Below, piece by piece: positions 7,542 through 16,670 of a stretch of DNA of 64,000 nt. The number at the start of each line of letters is the position of its first letter. Position 1 is the stretch's first letter. Source of the stretch: Streptomyces sp. CB02056 (GTDB lineage Bacteria; Actinomycetota; Actinomycetes; Streptomycetales; Streptomycetaceae); assembly GCF_001905545.1 (NCBI RefSeq), contig NZ_LIPD01000018.1, forward strand, positions 62,001-126,000, given 5' to 3'. Below the pieces are notes generated by a model that searched no databases, was not told where the DNA came from, and saw nothing but the letters and a program-made list of their open reading frames with translations. Both the position numbers and the translations under genes were made by a program.

Positions 7542-9089
7542 GTGGCTATCTCCGACACGCTCAGCAAAAACCCACCACCGCGGACGAACCAGGGGCGGGG
7601 CAAGGGCATCACCCTGACCGTCATCGCCGCCACCCAGCTCATGGTGGTCCTCGACGCGACCATCGTGAACATCGCGCTGCCGCACATCAGGGACGCCCTG
7701 GGCTTCTCGACCACCGACCTGTCGTGGGTCATCAACGCCTACACCCTGACCTTCGGCGGGCTGCTGCTGCTCGGCGGTCGCGCGGGTGACATCCTCGGCC
7801 GCCGAAGGGTGTTCATCTTCGGCACCCTGCTGTTCGGCCTGGCCTCACTGCTCGGTGGTTTCGCGCAGGACAGCAGCCTGCTGCTGGCCGCCCGCGCGCT
7901 CCAGGGCATCGGCGGCGCGATCTGTTCCCCGACCGCCTTCGCCCTGATCGCCACCAACTTCGACGAGGGACCGGAACGCAACCGCGCGTTCGGCGTGTTC
8001 TCGGCGGTGGCGGGTTCCGGCGCAGCGATCGGCCTGCTGGCCGGCGGTCTGCTCACCGAGTACCTGAACTGGCGCTGGGTGTTCTTCGTCAACGTGCCGA
8101 TCGCCATCCTGATCGCGATCGCCGCGCCGCGCCACATCGCCGAGTCCGAGCGCCACCCGGGCCGCTTCGACCTCCCCGGCGCCCTCACCTCGACGCTCGG
8201 CCTCGTCGGCCTGGTCTACGGGTTCATCCGGGCCGCCTCGGACGGCTGGTCGGACGGCATCACGCTCGGCTCCTTCGCCGCCGGCGCGATCCTGCTCGCC
8301 GCCTTCCTCGTGGTCGAGAGCCGCACCGACCAGCCGATCACCCCGATGCACCTGTTCGCCAACCGCAACCGCACCGGCGGCCTGGTGATGATGCTCTGCC
8401 TGGCGGCGGCCATGTTCGGCATCTTCTTCTACGTCGTGCTGTTCGTGCAGGGTCCGCTCGGCTACAGCCCGCTGAAGGCCGGCGTCTCCTTCCTCCCTAT
8501 CAGCGTCGCGATCATCATCGCCGCGCAGATCGCCTCCAACCTCCAGGCCAAGTACGGCCCGAAGCCCTTCATGGCGGGCGGCGCACTGCTGGTCACCGTC
8601 GGCCTCACCTGGCTGACCCAGATGAGCAAGGACAGCGGCTACCTGGACGGGGTCCTCGGCCCCACGGTGGTGTTCGGCTTCGGCATGGGTCTGATCTTCG
8701 TCCCGGTGATGCTGCTCGCGGTCGCGGGCGTCCCGGGCGAGGAGACCGGCGCCGCCTCCGGCCTGCTCAACTCGATGCAGCAGATCGGCGGTTCACTCGG
8801 CCTGTCGATCCTGACCACGGTCTTCGCGCACTACGCCACGGCGGAGGCCGCTGTGCAGCTGCCGAAGTTCATGGAGAGCGCGAAGCCTGAGCAGCTGGCC
8901 TACCTCCAGCAGCACCACGAGTTCCCGCAGGGCACCGACGCCGCGAACACCGTGCTCACCCAGGGCATTTCGCACGGCTTCATCGTGGGCGCCGCGCTCG
9001 CGGCGGTCGCCCTGCTCGTCGCGGTCTTCGTGATCAAGGCCAAGGCCAGCGACCTGCCGAGCGGCTCCTCCGCAGTCGCGATGCACTGA
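7542..9089 (+). CDS. MFS drug exporter, DHA2 (14-segment) family
   Basis: A 515-residue inner-membrane proton antiporter of the EmrB/QacA type. About 14 hydrophobic segments are visible. Family markers are the first-segment VVLDATIVNIALP, motif A GGRAGDILGRRR between segments 2 and 3, and the segment 5 stretch VAGSGAAIGLLAGGLLTE. GTG 7542 follows GCAGGGGG. It is divergent from the TetR gene, so it is probably derepressed when the regulator binds a toxic ligand or product. The substrate cannot be read from sequence. A strong hairpin terminator follows the gene. Confidence 0.93.
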   Translation: MAISDTLSKNPPPRTNQGRGKGITLTVIAATQLMVVLDATIVNIALPHIRDALGFSTTDLSWVINAYTLTFGGLLLLGGRAGDILGRRRVFIFGTLLFGLASLLGGFAQDSSLLLAARALQGIGGAICSPTAFALIATNFDEGPERNRAFGVFSAVAGSGAAIGLLAGGLLTEYLNWRWVFFVNVPIAILIAIAAPRHIAESERHPGRFDLPGALTSTLGLVGLVYGFIRAASDGWSDGITLGSFAAGAILLAAFLVVESRTDQPITPMHLFANRNRTGGLVMMLCLAAAMFGIFFYVVLFVQGPLGYSPLKAGVSFLPISVAIIIAAQIASNLQAKYGPKPFMAGGALLVTVGLTWLTQMSKDSGYLDGVLGPTVVFGFGMGLIFVPVMLLAVAGVPGEETGAASGLLNSMQQIGGSLGLSILTTVFAHYATAEAAVQLPKFMESAKPEQLAYLQQHHEFPQGTDAANTVLTQGISHGFIVGAALAAVALLVAVFVIKAKASDLPSGSSAVAMH

Positions 9090-9168
9090 CACCGTCACCG
9101 TCACCGTGCGCCGACGCCACCACCGCGCGCCGACGCCGTAGGTGACGGACCGGCGCCGCACGACGCCA

Positions 9169-9205
9169 AGGGCCGGCCGGGAGCAGCACGCTCCCGGCCG
9201 GCCCT
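9169..9205. terminator. Bidirectional terminator between MFS and DUF4173 genes
   Basis: AGGGCCGGCCGGGAG (9169-9183) pairs perfectly over 15 bases with CTCCCGGCCGGCCCT (9191-9205) around a 7-base loop. It sits between the convergent genes ending at 9089 and 9244. Confidence 0.85.
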
Positions 9206-9243
9206 ACCGCTGTCCGCGGCCCCCGCCTCCACCCTCGGGCGGT

Positions 9244-11211
9244 CTACCAGGCCTCGTACGCCAGCCCCGCCTGATCGCAGGCCGTACGGCCGACCGTCCT
9301 CGAGTCGACCCGCGGCCGCTCCGCCAGGATCTCCCGGGCCCGGGCGGCCGCGAGGTTGGTCGCGTACCAGGGCTTCGACTCCGCCCCCAGGCGCTGCCCG
9401 ATCAGCTGCAGCGCACAGCTCCGCTGCGGCTCGGGGAGCCGGTCCAGGGCGGGTACCGCGTCCGCCGAGAGCCCGCGGACGTTGCGCAGGTCGATGGCCG
9501 CGGCGCGCGGGTCGTCCCGCAGGGCCTGCTCGTACCGGGTGACGTTCTGCTCGGCGACGATCGCGTCCGGGCCCATCAGGCCGTAGACCGCGACGGTGAG
9601 CATCCCGCTGAGGACGACGACGCGCGGCAGCCAACCGGCACGGCGGGTCAGCCCGGCGGCGATCAGCAGCAGGAAGACGGCACCCAGCCAGACCTCGACC
9701 ACCAGCACCCAGAGCCGCAGCCGGGTGAGCCCGGAGGCATCCACGTAGAACCACATCCGGCCGAGCGCCGAGGCCACCACGGCCAACGCCAGCAGGCAGA
9801 GCAGCCCGAGCAGGATCCGCGCCACCCGGCGGTCGGCCACGGTGGTGCGCGGCGCCCAGCGGTTGGCGACCGCCACCACGACCAGCGTCAGCACGGTGAT
9901 CACGCTCAGCTGCCAGAAGCCCTGCCGGGCGTACTCGGAGCGGCTCATCCCCGTGTTGCTCAGCACGGCGTCCGCTCCGCCGAGCACCACCACGGCCTGG
10001 ATCACCGCGAAGACACCGAACATCAGGTTCAGCCCGATCAGCGGAAGCGCCCACTCCAGCCGCCGCCGCTCCCGGCCCGGCCGGATCACCGTACGGTCCC
10101 AGCGGCGCGGGCCGGCGGCCATGTGCGCGAAGCCCAGCACGGTCACCGTTCCGAGCACGAACAGCGCGCCGCGCCCCGGGAGCTGGTCGAGGTCGAGATC
10201 CGGACTGAGACCGCCCAGCAGATCCGCCATGGCGGCGTCGGCGCTGGCGAACAGCAGGCCGAAGACGGTCAGCAGGGCGGCGGCGACCCCGAGCGCCTTG
10301 AGCACCGGGACGATCCGGTCGCGGCCGGGCAGCGGCCGCCGGTCCATGCTCTCCCAGACCCAGACCACCGAGGACACCAGCTGCCACACGATGCCGGGCA
10401 GCGGGAACAGCACACCCGGCCAGCGACGGCCGCCGTGCAGGGCCAGCGAGGCCAGCGCCAGCGCGCCGACCACGGCCGGCACCGCGGGCCAGCCGGCGTC
10501 CCACCGGGCCGGGACGGCGAGCAGGGCGAGGGCGAGCAGGCTCCACACCGCCGTCCAGGGCCGGATCCGGCGCCCGGCCGTCCGGGCGGCGATCCCCGCC
10601 CCGACGGCGGTGGCGGAGCCGAGCAGCAGCAGGTTGGGCCCCAGGCCGTCGTAGAGCAGCCAGGCCGTCAGCAGGCCGGTGAGCAGGGCCGCCAAGAGGA
10701 TCTTGGGGGTGGCCCCCGCCCGGCGCTCGGGGGCACTGGGGGCCAGCCACGCGGGGGGCGAGGGCACGGCCACGCCGGGCGCCCGGCCCGGGCCCGGCCT
10801 GCTCTGCGGGTGGGTGCCCGCCGGGCGGTACGGACCGTACGGGTCGAACGCGTCGTACGGGTTGGACAACTGGGTCGGACCCGGCGCGACTGGATCGGGC
10901 GACCTGGTCGGGTCGGGTGACCCAGTCGATCCCGGCGTGACCGGATCGGGCGACCCGGTCAGGTCGGGTGCCCCAGTCAGGTCAGGAGACTCGGTCAACC
11001 CCGGCGCGACCAGATCGGGCGACCCGGTCAGGTCGGGCGACTCAGTCAAGTCGGACGATCCAGTCGCCCCCGGCGCGATCAAGTCGGGCGACCCAGTCGA
11101 GTCAGGTGACCCAGTCGGATCGAGCGACTCAGTCGACCCCGGCGAGGTCGAGTCGGCCGACTCGGTCGGACCGGGCGAATCGGACGGGGCAGGCGTGGAC
11201 GGGCCCGGCAT
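9244..11211 (-). CDS. DUF4173-type polytopic membrane protein with repeat-rich N-terminus
   Basis: A 655-residue protein of unknown function. Residues 1-115 are a Ser/Thr/Pro/Gly/Asp low-complexity stretch with recurring GSPDLT-like hexapeptides grouped in blocks of about 20-24 residues that end in APG or TPG. From about residue 160 onward there are roughly 10-12 membrane segments, with family-like features VWVWESMDRRPLPGRD and the soluble C-terminal part containing NVTRYEQAL and DLRNVRGLS, which fits actinobacterial DUF4173 proteins. ATG 11211 was chosen. The repeat region is cytoplasmic if the first membrane segment follows it directly. It stands alone, with a terminator behind it. Confidence 0.82.
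   Translation of the reverse strand: MPGPSTPAPSDSPGPTESADSTSPGSTESLDPTGSPDSTGSPDLIAPGATGSSDLTESPDLTGSPDLVAPGLTESPDLTGAPDLTGSPDPVTPGSTGSPDPTRSPDPVAPGPTQLSNPYDAFDPYGPYRPAGTHPQSRPGPGRAPGVAVPSPPAWLAPSAPERRAGATPKILLAALLTGLLTAWLLYDGLGPNLLLLGSATAVGAGIAARTAGRRIRPWTAVWSLLALALLAVPARWDAGWPAVPAVVGALALASLALHGGRRWPGVLFPLPGIVWQLVSSVVWVWESMDRRPLPGRDRIVPVLKALGVAAALLTVFGLLFASADAAMADLLGGLSPDLDLDQLPGRGALFVLGTVTVLGFAHMAAGPRRWDRTVIRPGRERRRLEWALPLIGLNLMFGVFAVIQAVVVLGGADAVLSNTGMSRSEYARQGFWQLSVITVLTLVVVAVANRWAPRTTVADRRVARILLGLLCLLALAVVASALGRMWFYVDASGLTRLRLWVLVVEVWLGAVFLLLIAAGLTRRAGWLPRVVVLSGMLTVAVYGLMGPDAIVAEQNVTRYEQALRDDPRAAAIDLRNVRGLSADAVPALDRLPEPQRSCALQLIGQRLGAESKPWYATNLAAARAREILAERPRVDSRTVGRTACDQAGLAYEAW
10870..11205. 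repeat. Degenerate tandem repeats coding the N-terminus of the DUF4173 protein
   Basis: The plus strand shows many copies of TCGGGCGACCCAGTC-like units (for example around 10907-10925, 11021-11045 and 11085-11117), nested in longer blocks each containing one CCCGGCG segment. They translate on the minus strand to TGSPDLT-like peptides. Copies differ by point changes, so the array is old rather than freshly amplified, or under selection for the peptide. Confidence 0.8.
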
Positions 11212-11377
11212 GAGTCCCCCTCAGTGGTCAGCAGGCATGCGGACGCCACCCATCGGGCGGTCCGCGGACCGGCGCGCTCAGCGCCCGGCCGCTGCCGACT
11301 GTAGACCATTCTGAACAAGTTCAAAAATCAGTTTCGAACGTGTTCAGAATGCCCTCACCACCACAGGACTCCCCTGG

Positions 11378-12388
11378 CTACCCCTTCACCGATCCGGCCA
11401 GCAGCCCCCGGACGAAGTAGCGCTGGAGGCTGAAGAAGACGATCAACGGAACGATGATCGACAGGAACGCCCCGGCCGTGAGCAGCTCCCAGCGCCCGCC
11501 GAGGGAGCCGGACAGCTGCGCCAGCCGCACCGTCATCGGCGCCACCTCCGGTGTGCCGCCCGCGAAGGTCAGCGCCACCAGCAGGTCGTTCCAGACCCAC
11601 AGGAACTGGAAGATCGCGAACGAGGCCAGCGCCGGGGTGCACAGCGGCAGCACGATCGAGCGGAAGATCTTGAAGTGCGAGGCGCCGTCCACCACCGCGG
11701 CCTCCATCAGGTCGCGCGGCAGCTGGGCGATGAAGTTGTGCAGCAGGAACACCGCCAGCGGCAGCGCGAACATGGTGTGCGCCAGCCAGACCGGTGCGTA
11801 GCTGCCCTTGAGGTCCACCGCTGGGATCAGCGTCAGCGAGCCCAGGTGCGCACCGCCGGCGAACAGCCGGAGCAGCGGGATGAGCGCCATCTGGAGCGGC
11901 ACCACCTGGAGCGCGAACACCGTGAAGAAGACCGCGTCGCTCCCCCGGAACCGCACCCAGGCCAGCGCGTACGCCGCCATCGCCGCCAGTGCCAGCGGGA
12001 AGACCGTCGCCGGGACGCTGATCGCCAGCGAGTTGACCAGGAAGGGCATCAGGCCGGTGGAGGCGCCGGACCCGCCCTCGAACAGCACCGAGTGGTAGTT
12101 GCCGAGGCCGAGGTCCGGATGGAGGAAGGCGTTCCACCACCCGCTGGCTGTCACATCCTGCTTGGGGCGCAGAGAAGTCACCAGCAGGCCCAGCGTCGGG
12201 ATCGTCCAGAGGACCGTCATCGCGATCACGAACACCGAGGCCAGCGGACTGCTGAAGGCCTTCCGCACCGGCGGCACCGACCGCGCCGACTTCACCGGCC
12301 GCACCGACCGTGCCGCCTTCACCGGCCGCACCGGCGGCACCGGCCGCACCGACTCCGCCGGCCGCTCCCGGCCGCCCGTCCCGGTCAC
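11378..12388 (-). CDS. Carbohydrate ABC transporter permease (MalG/AglG type)
   Basis: A 336-residue inner-membrane permease. Six hydrophobic segments follow an unusual basic N-terminus of repeated PVRPVK/ARSVRPVK motifs (residues about 17-45). The cytoplasmic EAA loop reads EAAVVDGASHFKIFRSIVLP, where the ATPase docks. It overlaps the upstream permease gene by four bases (ATGA). Closest type by motif is the alpha-glucoside/maltose MalG group; the sugar is not determinable. No ATP-binding subunit is encoded nearby, so the shared streptomycete ATPase MsiK is the expected partner (inference). Confidence 0.9.
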   Translation of the reverse strand: MTGTGGRERPAESVRPVPPVRPVKAARSVRPVKSARSVPPVRKAFSSPLASVFVIAMTVLWTIPTLGLLVTSLRPKQDVTASGWWNAFLHPDLGLGNYHSVLFEGGSGASTGLMPFLVNSLAISVPATVFPLALAAMAAYALAWVRFRGSDAVFFTVFALQVVPLQMALIPLLRLFAGGAHLGSLTLIPAVDLKGSYAPVWLAHTMFALPLAVFLLHNFIAQLPRDLMEAAVVDGASHFKIFRSIVLPLCTPALASFAIFQFLWVWNDLLVALTFAGGTPEVAPMTVRLAQLSGSLGGRWELLTAGAFLSIIVPLIVFFSLQRYFVRGLLAGSVKG

Positions 12389-13437
12389 CGGACCTCACGC
12401 TCCTTCCGCAGCTGCACGATGTTGTAGGCCACCAGCGGCAGCACCGCGAGGAAGAGGAGCACCGCGAGGGCACTGCCCCGGCCGGAGTTGAACTGCACGA
12501 AGGATTGCGAGTACATCTCGTTGGCCAGCACCTGGGTGCCGAAGTTGCCGCCGGTCATGGTGCGGACGATGTCGAAGGCCTTCAGGGTGATGATCATGAC
12601 GGTGGTCAGTACGACCATCACCGTGGTGCGGATCATCGGCACGGTGACGTACCAGAACAGCCGCACCCCGCTCGCGCCGTCCAGCCGGGCCGCCTCCACC
12701 ACCTCGTCCGGGATCGCCTTGATCGCCGCCGACAGCACCACCATCGCGAAGCCGGTCTGCACCCAGACCATCACCGCCATCAGCAGGAAGGTGTTCAGCG
12801 GCTGCGAGAGCAGCCAGTTCGGCGGATCGTCCCAGCCCACGGCGACGGCGAGTTGGCTGAGCAGGCCGATCTGCGGCTGGCCCGGCCCGCGCGACTCGTA
12901 GACGAACTTGAAGATGATCGACGCGCCGACCAGCGAGATCGCCATCGGCATGAAGATCAGCGACTTGTACACCGACTGGCCGCGCATCCGGTCGACCAGC
13001 AGCGCCAGCACCAGCCCCAGCCCGGTCGCCACGAGCGGCGCGACCACCAGCCAGAGCAGCGTGTTGACCAGCACCTTCTGCACCGAGTCGGAGGTGAGGG
13101 CCCAGCCGAAGTTCTCACCGCCGACGAACCGGGTGCCGTCGTCGTTCTGGAGGCTGAGGTAGACCGTGCGGACCAGCGGCACGACCAGGCCGACGGCCAG
13201 CAACAGCACCGCCGGGCCGAGGAACACCGCGACCGCCAGCGGTCGGGCCAGGCGGCCCCGGGCCCGACCGGCGGCCAGGAAGACCACCAGCAGGATGCCC
13301 AGGAAGCCCGCGACGGCGCCGAAGGTGTTGCCGAACTTGACCGCCGCGTCGTTCCAGGAGCCGGCCGCGAGGTTCTCGGCGACCAGCCTCCCGGCGGCCG
13401 ATTCGGCGACGGGTGACGGGAATCCGGTTACGGACAT
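12385..13437 (-). CDS. Carbohydrate ABC transporter permease (MalF/AglF type)
   Basis: A 350-residue permease with about eight hydrophobic segments. The EAA loop is EVVEAARLDGASGVRLFWYV and the segment KSLIFMPMAISLVGASIIFK is typical of the alpha-glucoside AglF branch. ATG 13437 was chosen because it begins the region with proper coding bias; a longer frame upstream is Gly/Ala repeat noise. It is the middle gene of a three-gene importer: binding lipoprotein (start 15095), this permease, and the MalG-type permease overlapping by four bases. Confidence 0.9.
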   Translation of the reverse strand: MSVTGFPSPVAESAAGRLVAENLAAGSWNDAAVKFGNTFGAVAGFLGILLVVFLAAGRARGRLARPLAVAVFLGPAVLLLAVGLVVPLVRTVYLSLQNDDGTRFVGGENFGWALTSDSVQKVLVNTLLWLVVAPLVATGLGLVLALLVDRMRGQSVYKSLIFMPMAISLVGASIIFKFVYESRGPGQPQIGLLSQLAVAVGWDDPPNWLLSQPLNTFLLMAVMVWVQTGFAMVVLSAAIKAIPDEVVEAARLDGASGVRLFWYVTVPMIRTTVMVVLTTVMIITLKAFDIVRTMTGGNFGTQVLANEMYSQSFVQFNSGRGSALAVLLFLAVLPLVAYNIVQLRKEREVR

Positions 13438-13599
13438 GGCTGCGCTTCCCTTCGGGTGTGGTGGGAAGGGGGGCGGGCGGTGCGGGTGGGTGGCCCCGCA
13501 CCGCCCTCGACAGGTGGTCCTCGGTGTGCCCGACCCCCGGGAACCGGCTCCTCGGTGTCGGCCCCGGAGGCCGGCGCCGGGCCCAGGACCGAAACCGGG

Positions 13600-13660
13600 G
13601 CCAGGGCCAACTCCGACTCCAACTCCGGCTTCGGCTCCGGCTCCGGCTCCGGCTCCGAGA
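13600..13660. repeat. GGCTCC-type hexanucleotide repeats in the intergenic spacer
   Basis: Four perfect GGCTCC units occupy 13633-13656, flanked by degenerate copies (AACTCC, GGCTTC). They lie in the 269-base gap between the sugar-binding lipoprotein gene and the permease gene. No gene is supported in the gap; glycine-rich open frames across it are repeat artefacts. Confidence 0.7.
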
Positions 13661-13706
13661 GCAGCCCCGGAACCAGCCCCGGAACCGAGCAGGACGGACG
13701 GCCCGG

Positions 13707-15095
13707 CTACTGCGGCCAGGCGGCGTCGATGTCGGCGGCGGTCTTCTGGATCGACTGCCCCTCGGCGAACCAGGCGGTCAGCGACTTCCACTCCTGCCCG
13801 GCGCCCACGGCGGCCGGCATCAGGTCGGAGCCGTCGAATCGGAAGGTGGCCGACGGGTCCGTCAGCGCCTCCGCCGACAGCTTGTCGATCGGGTCGGTGT
13901 AGAGGCTCTTGTCCACGCCCTGGTTGGCCGAGACCCAGCCGCTCGCGGTCTTCACCCGGCTGCTCGCCCAGTCCGAGCTGGACAGGTAGTTCTGCACCGC
14001 CTGCACCTCGGGCCGCCCGGAGAAGGCCGCCAGGAACTCGCCGCCGCCCTCGACCGGGTTGGCGACCGACGGGTTCACCGCGGGCAGGTGGAAGGCGAAG
14101 ACGTCCCCGTCCGGGCCGACCTTGGTGCCCTTGGGCCACTGCGCCTCGTAGAAGGAGGCCTGCTGGAGCATCAGGCACTTGCCGCTCAGGATCGGCGTGC
14201 CCGCGTCCTGGAAGGTGGTGGTGGCGATCGACTTCACGTCACCGAAGCCCGCGTTGACCCAGGCCGGGTTCTGCATCCAGTCGGCGACCGTCTTCATCGC
14301 GGTGGTGATCTTCTGGTCGGAGAACTTCACCTGGTGGCCGACCCACTGGTCGTACACCTCGCCGCCGTACGAGCCGAGCACCACCTCCTCCAGCCAGTCG
14401 GTGGCCGGCCAGCCGGTGGCCGTCCCGGAGGCGATGCCGCCGCACCACGGCTTGGCGCCCCCGGCCTTGGCGATCCGGTCGCTGAGCGCCATCAGGTCGG
14501 TCCAGGTCTTGGGCACGTCGTAGCCGGCCGCCGTGAAGGCCTTCGGCGAGTACCAGACCAGGGACTTCATGTTGGCGCTCATCGGGGCCGCGTAGTAGGT
14601 GCCGTTGACCGAGCCGTACGTCTTCCAGATCGGGCTCCACTTGTCCTGGTTGGCAACGGTCTGGGCGGGCGGCTTCACCACCTTGCCGCTCTTCACCATC
14701 TGCGCCAGCAGGCCCGGTTGCGGGATGATCGCGAAGTCCGGGGCGTTGCCGCCGGAGACCCGGACCGGCAGCTGGGACTCGAAGTCGTTCGAGCCCTCGT
14801 AGCTGATCCTGATCCCGGTGCACTTGCTGAACTCGGCCCAGGACTTCTCCAGGTTGTCCGACTCCGGGCTCAGGATCGAGGCGAACATCGTCACGGTGGC
14901 GCCCGAGTGTCCGGCGTACGGCTGGTACCTGGCGCAGTCGCCGGACAGCGAGGCGGCCGATCCGCCTCCGCCGCCACCCGAACCGCCGGAGCTGTTGGAG
15001 CAGGCCGCGGTCAGCGCCAGTGCCGCCACCAGGACGGGCACGGCGGCCAGACGGCGGCGGGAACTCGATTGCGGCGCGGTCGGGTTGAGGATCAA
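13707..15095 (-). CDS. Sugar-binding lipoprotein of an ABC importer (AglE type)
   Basis: A 462-residue extracytoplasmic substrate-binding protein. A basic start (SSRRR), hydrophobic stretch and lipobox ending LTAAC place the lipid-modified cysteine at residue 32, followed by a Gly/Ser spacer. The body has family 1 solute-binding features (GNAPDFAIIPQPGLL, TWTDLMALSDRI, CLMLQQASF). It precedes the two permease genes on the same strand, with a 269-base gap that may let it be made in excess. The substrate is unknown; alpha-glucosides are a guess from similarity to the AglEFG arrangement. Confidence 0.9.
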   Translation of the reverse strand: MILNPTAPQSSSRRRLAAVPVLVAALALTAACSNSSGGSGGGGGGSAASLSGDCARYQPYAGHSGATVTMFASILSPESDNLEKSWAEFSKCTGIRISYEGSNDFESQLPVRVSGGNAPDFAIIPQPGLLAQMVKSGKVVKPPAQTVANQDKWSPIWKTYGSVNGTYYAAPMSANMKSLVWYSPKAFTAAGYDVPKTWTDLMALSDRIAKAGGAKPWCGGIASGTATGWPATDWLEEVVLGSYGGEVYDQWVGHQVKFSDQKITTAMKTVADWMQNPAWVNAGFGDVKSIATTTFQDAGTPILSGKCLMLQQASFYEAQWPKGTKVGPDGDVFAFHLPAVNPSVANPVEGGGEFLAAFSGRPEVQAVQNYLSSSDWASSRVKTASGWVSANQGVDKSLYTDPIDKLSAEALTDPSATFRFDGSDLMPAAVGAGQEWKSLTAWFAEGQSIQKTAADIDAAWPQ

Positions 15096-15443
15096 TGCGG
15101 TTCTCCTCGCCAGGGCATGCTGCCGACGGTGGGCTGAACGACATTGCGCTGTACCGGAGATGGGCCTACACGGGGATCGCGGACAGGTTCACGGGAACGG
15201 AATCGCGGAACGGATTCGCGGAGCGGGATCACGAGCGGGATCACGAGCGGACGGCGGCCGGACTGATCGAAGACGTTAACGCAGCCGCCGCCCCCCCGCC
15301 AAGTTCCCCGTTCGACCTTCACAAGCCGGTGTCCCGACCGTGACCCGCGACCGGAAGCCGAAGGCCCCGACCGGACGTTCAGCCGGACATCCAACCGGAC
15401 ATCCGCCGCAAATCCAGCCGGGGCCTTGCGATATGACCGAACG
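15096..15443. promoter_or_regulatory. Upstream region of the sugar importer
   Basis: This 348-base gap separates the P450 gene from the importer and should carry the importer promoter. It holds an array of 12-13-base repeats at 15170-15250, an 8-base palindrome CGTTAACG at 15274-15281 that resembles the core of LacI-family operators, and a direct repeat of CCGGACATCC near 15390-15410. No open frame with coding bias is present. Confidence 0.5.
15170..15250. repeat. Tandem 12-13-base degenerate repeats upstream of the sugar importer
   Basis: Consecutive units include GGAACGGAATCGC (15194-15206), GGAACGGATTCGC (15207-15219), GGAGCGGGATCAC (15220-15232) and GAGCGGGATCAC (15233-15244), with weaker copies before them. 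The spacing is a little over one helical turn. The consensus is about GGARCGGRWTCRC. Confidence 0.75.
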
Positions 15444-16658
15444 TCAGAAGAGCCGGACCGGCAGCTCCAGCAGACTGTTGACCACCAGCGAGGGGCTCGG
15501 CCTCAGGTCCACGTCCGGCACCGCGAGCGACAGCCCCGGGAAGCGCTCGAACAGCGCGGGCAGCGCGACCCCCGCCTCCAGTCGGGCCAGCGGGGAGCCC
15601 GGGCAGACGTGCGGGCCGTGGCCGAAGGACAGGTGGCGGGACGGGTCCCGGGTGATGTCGAAGACCTCGGCGGTCACCCCGTGCTGGAGCGGGTCGCGGC
15701 CGATCGCGTTGTACGAGACCAGCACCGGTTCACCGGCCGGGATCACCACCTCGCCGACCGGTATGGGCTCGGCGGCGAACCGGAACAGGAAGTTGCTGGT
15801 CGGCGGTGTCCAGCGGAGCGACTCCTCCACCACCGCGTCCCAGGACACCTGTCCCGAACGCACCAGTTCCAGCTGGTCCGGGTGGGCCAGCAGGGCCCGC
15901 ACCGCGTTGCCGATCAGGTTCACCGTCGTCTCGTGGCCGGCCGCGATGATCACCCGCAGGGTGGCCGCCGCCTCCGCGTCGCTCAGCGCCCCGCCCTCCG
16001 TGTCGGCCGCCAGCAGCACGCTCGCCAGGTCCTCGCCGGGAGCCGAACGGCGCTGCGCCACCAGGCCGTTGACGAAGGCGTTCAGCCCGGCGACGGTCGC
16101 CTGGATGCCCTCCGGGTTCGGCTTGATGCCGAAGAACCGCTCGTACAGGTCGCGCAGCAGGCCGTGGTCCGACTCCGGTACGCCCAGCAGCGAGCAGATC
16201 ACCGTCATCGGCAGCGGGAAGGCGAAGGCCGTCTTGAGGTCCACCAGCGGCTCGCCCGCCGCCAGGGCGTCCAGCAGCGCGTGGGTGATCTCCTCGACGC
16301 GCGGCCGCATCAGCTCCACCCGGCGCGGGGTGAAGGCCTGCGCGACCAGCGCCCGAAGCCGGCGGTGCTCGGCCCCGTCGGTGGTCACCATGCTCGGGCC
16401 GGGCACCGCCAGGCCGATCAGCGGCCAGGTCTTCGGGACCTCGCCGCGCTGGTAGGCCGCCCAGTGCGCGGCGTCCTTCACGAGCCGGGCGTCCGTGAGC
16501 AGGTCACGTGCGGCGGCGTGCCGCGTCACCGCCCAGGCGGCGACCCCGCCGGGCAGTTCGACCGGCACCACCGGGCCGGCGGCCCGCAGCAGGGCGCCCT
16601 CGGCCGCGTTGTCGCGGGCCAGCGGGTCGAGGGCGATTCGGGCCGGGGCAGCGGTCAT
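15444..16658 (-). CDS. Cytochrome P450, conservon-associated (CYP154-like)
   Basis: A 404-residue soluble bacterial P450 with all hallmarks: the I-helix oxygen-activation motif AGHETT, the K-helix ESLR (Glu279, Arg282) and the heme loop FGHGPHVCPGSP with the axial Cys352. It is the last gene after the conservon and follows a second, atypical P450 by 147 bases; such P450 pairs (CYP154 plus CYP157 types) are known from streptomycete conservons. The substrate and redox partners are unknown. The gap upstream is filled with TTCGAA palindromes rather than a tight operon junction, so it may have its own regulation. The CYP family label is an inference. Confidence 0.92.
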   Translation of the reverse strand: MTAAPARIALDPLARDNAAEGALLRAAGPVVPVELPGGVAAWAVTRHAAARDLLTDARLVKDAAHWAAYQRGEVPKTWPLIGLAVPGPSMVTTDGAEHRRLRALVAQAFTPRRVELMRPRVEEITHALLDALAAGEPLVDLKTAFAFPLPMTVICSLLGVPESDHGLLRDLYERFFGIKPNPEGIQATVAGLNAFVNGLVAQRRSAPGEDLASVLLAADTEGGALSDAEAAATLRVIIAAGHETTVNLIGNAVRALLAHPDQLELVRSGQVSWDAVVEESLRWTPPTSNFLFRFAAEPIPVGEVVIPAGEPVLVSYNAIGRDPLQHGVTAEVFDITRDPSRHLSFGHGPHVCPGSPLARLEAGVALPALFERFPGLSLAVPDVDLRPSPSLVVNSLLELPVRLF

Positions 16659-16670
16659 CGACGTCTCTCT

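Noticed and set aside
13438..14178. Glycine/alanine-rich upstream extension of the MalF-type permease gene
   Set aside because: The frame is made of hexanucleotide repeats and overlaps the sugar-binding protein gene in another frame; the family start lies at 13437.
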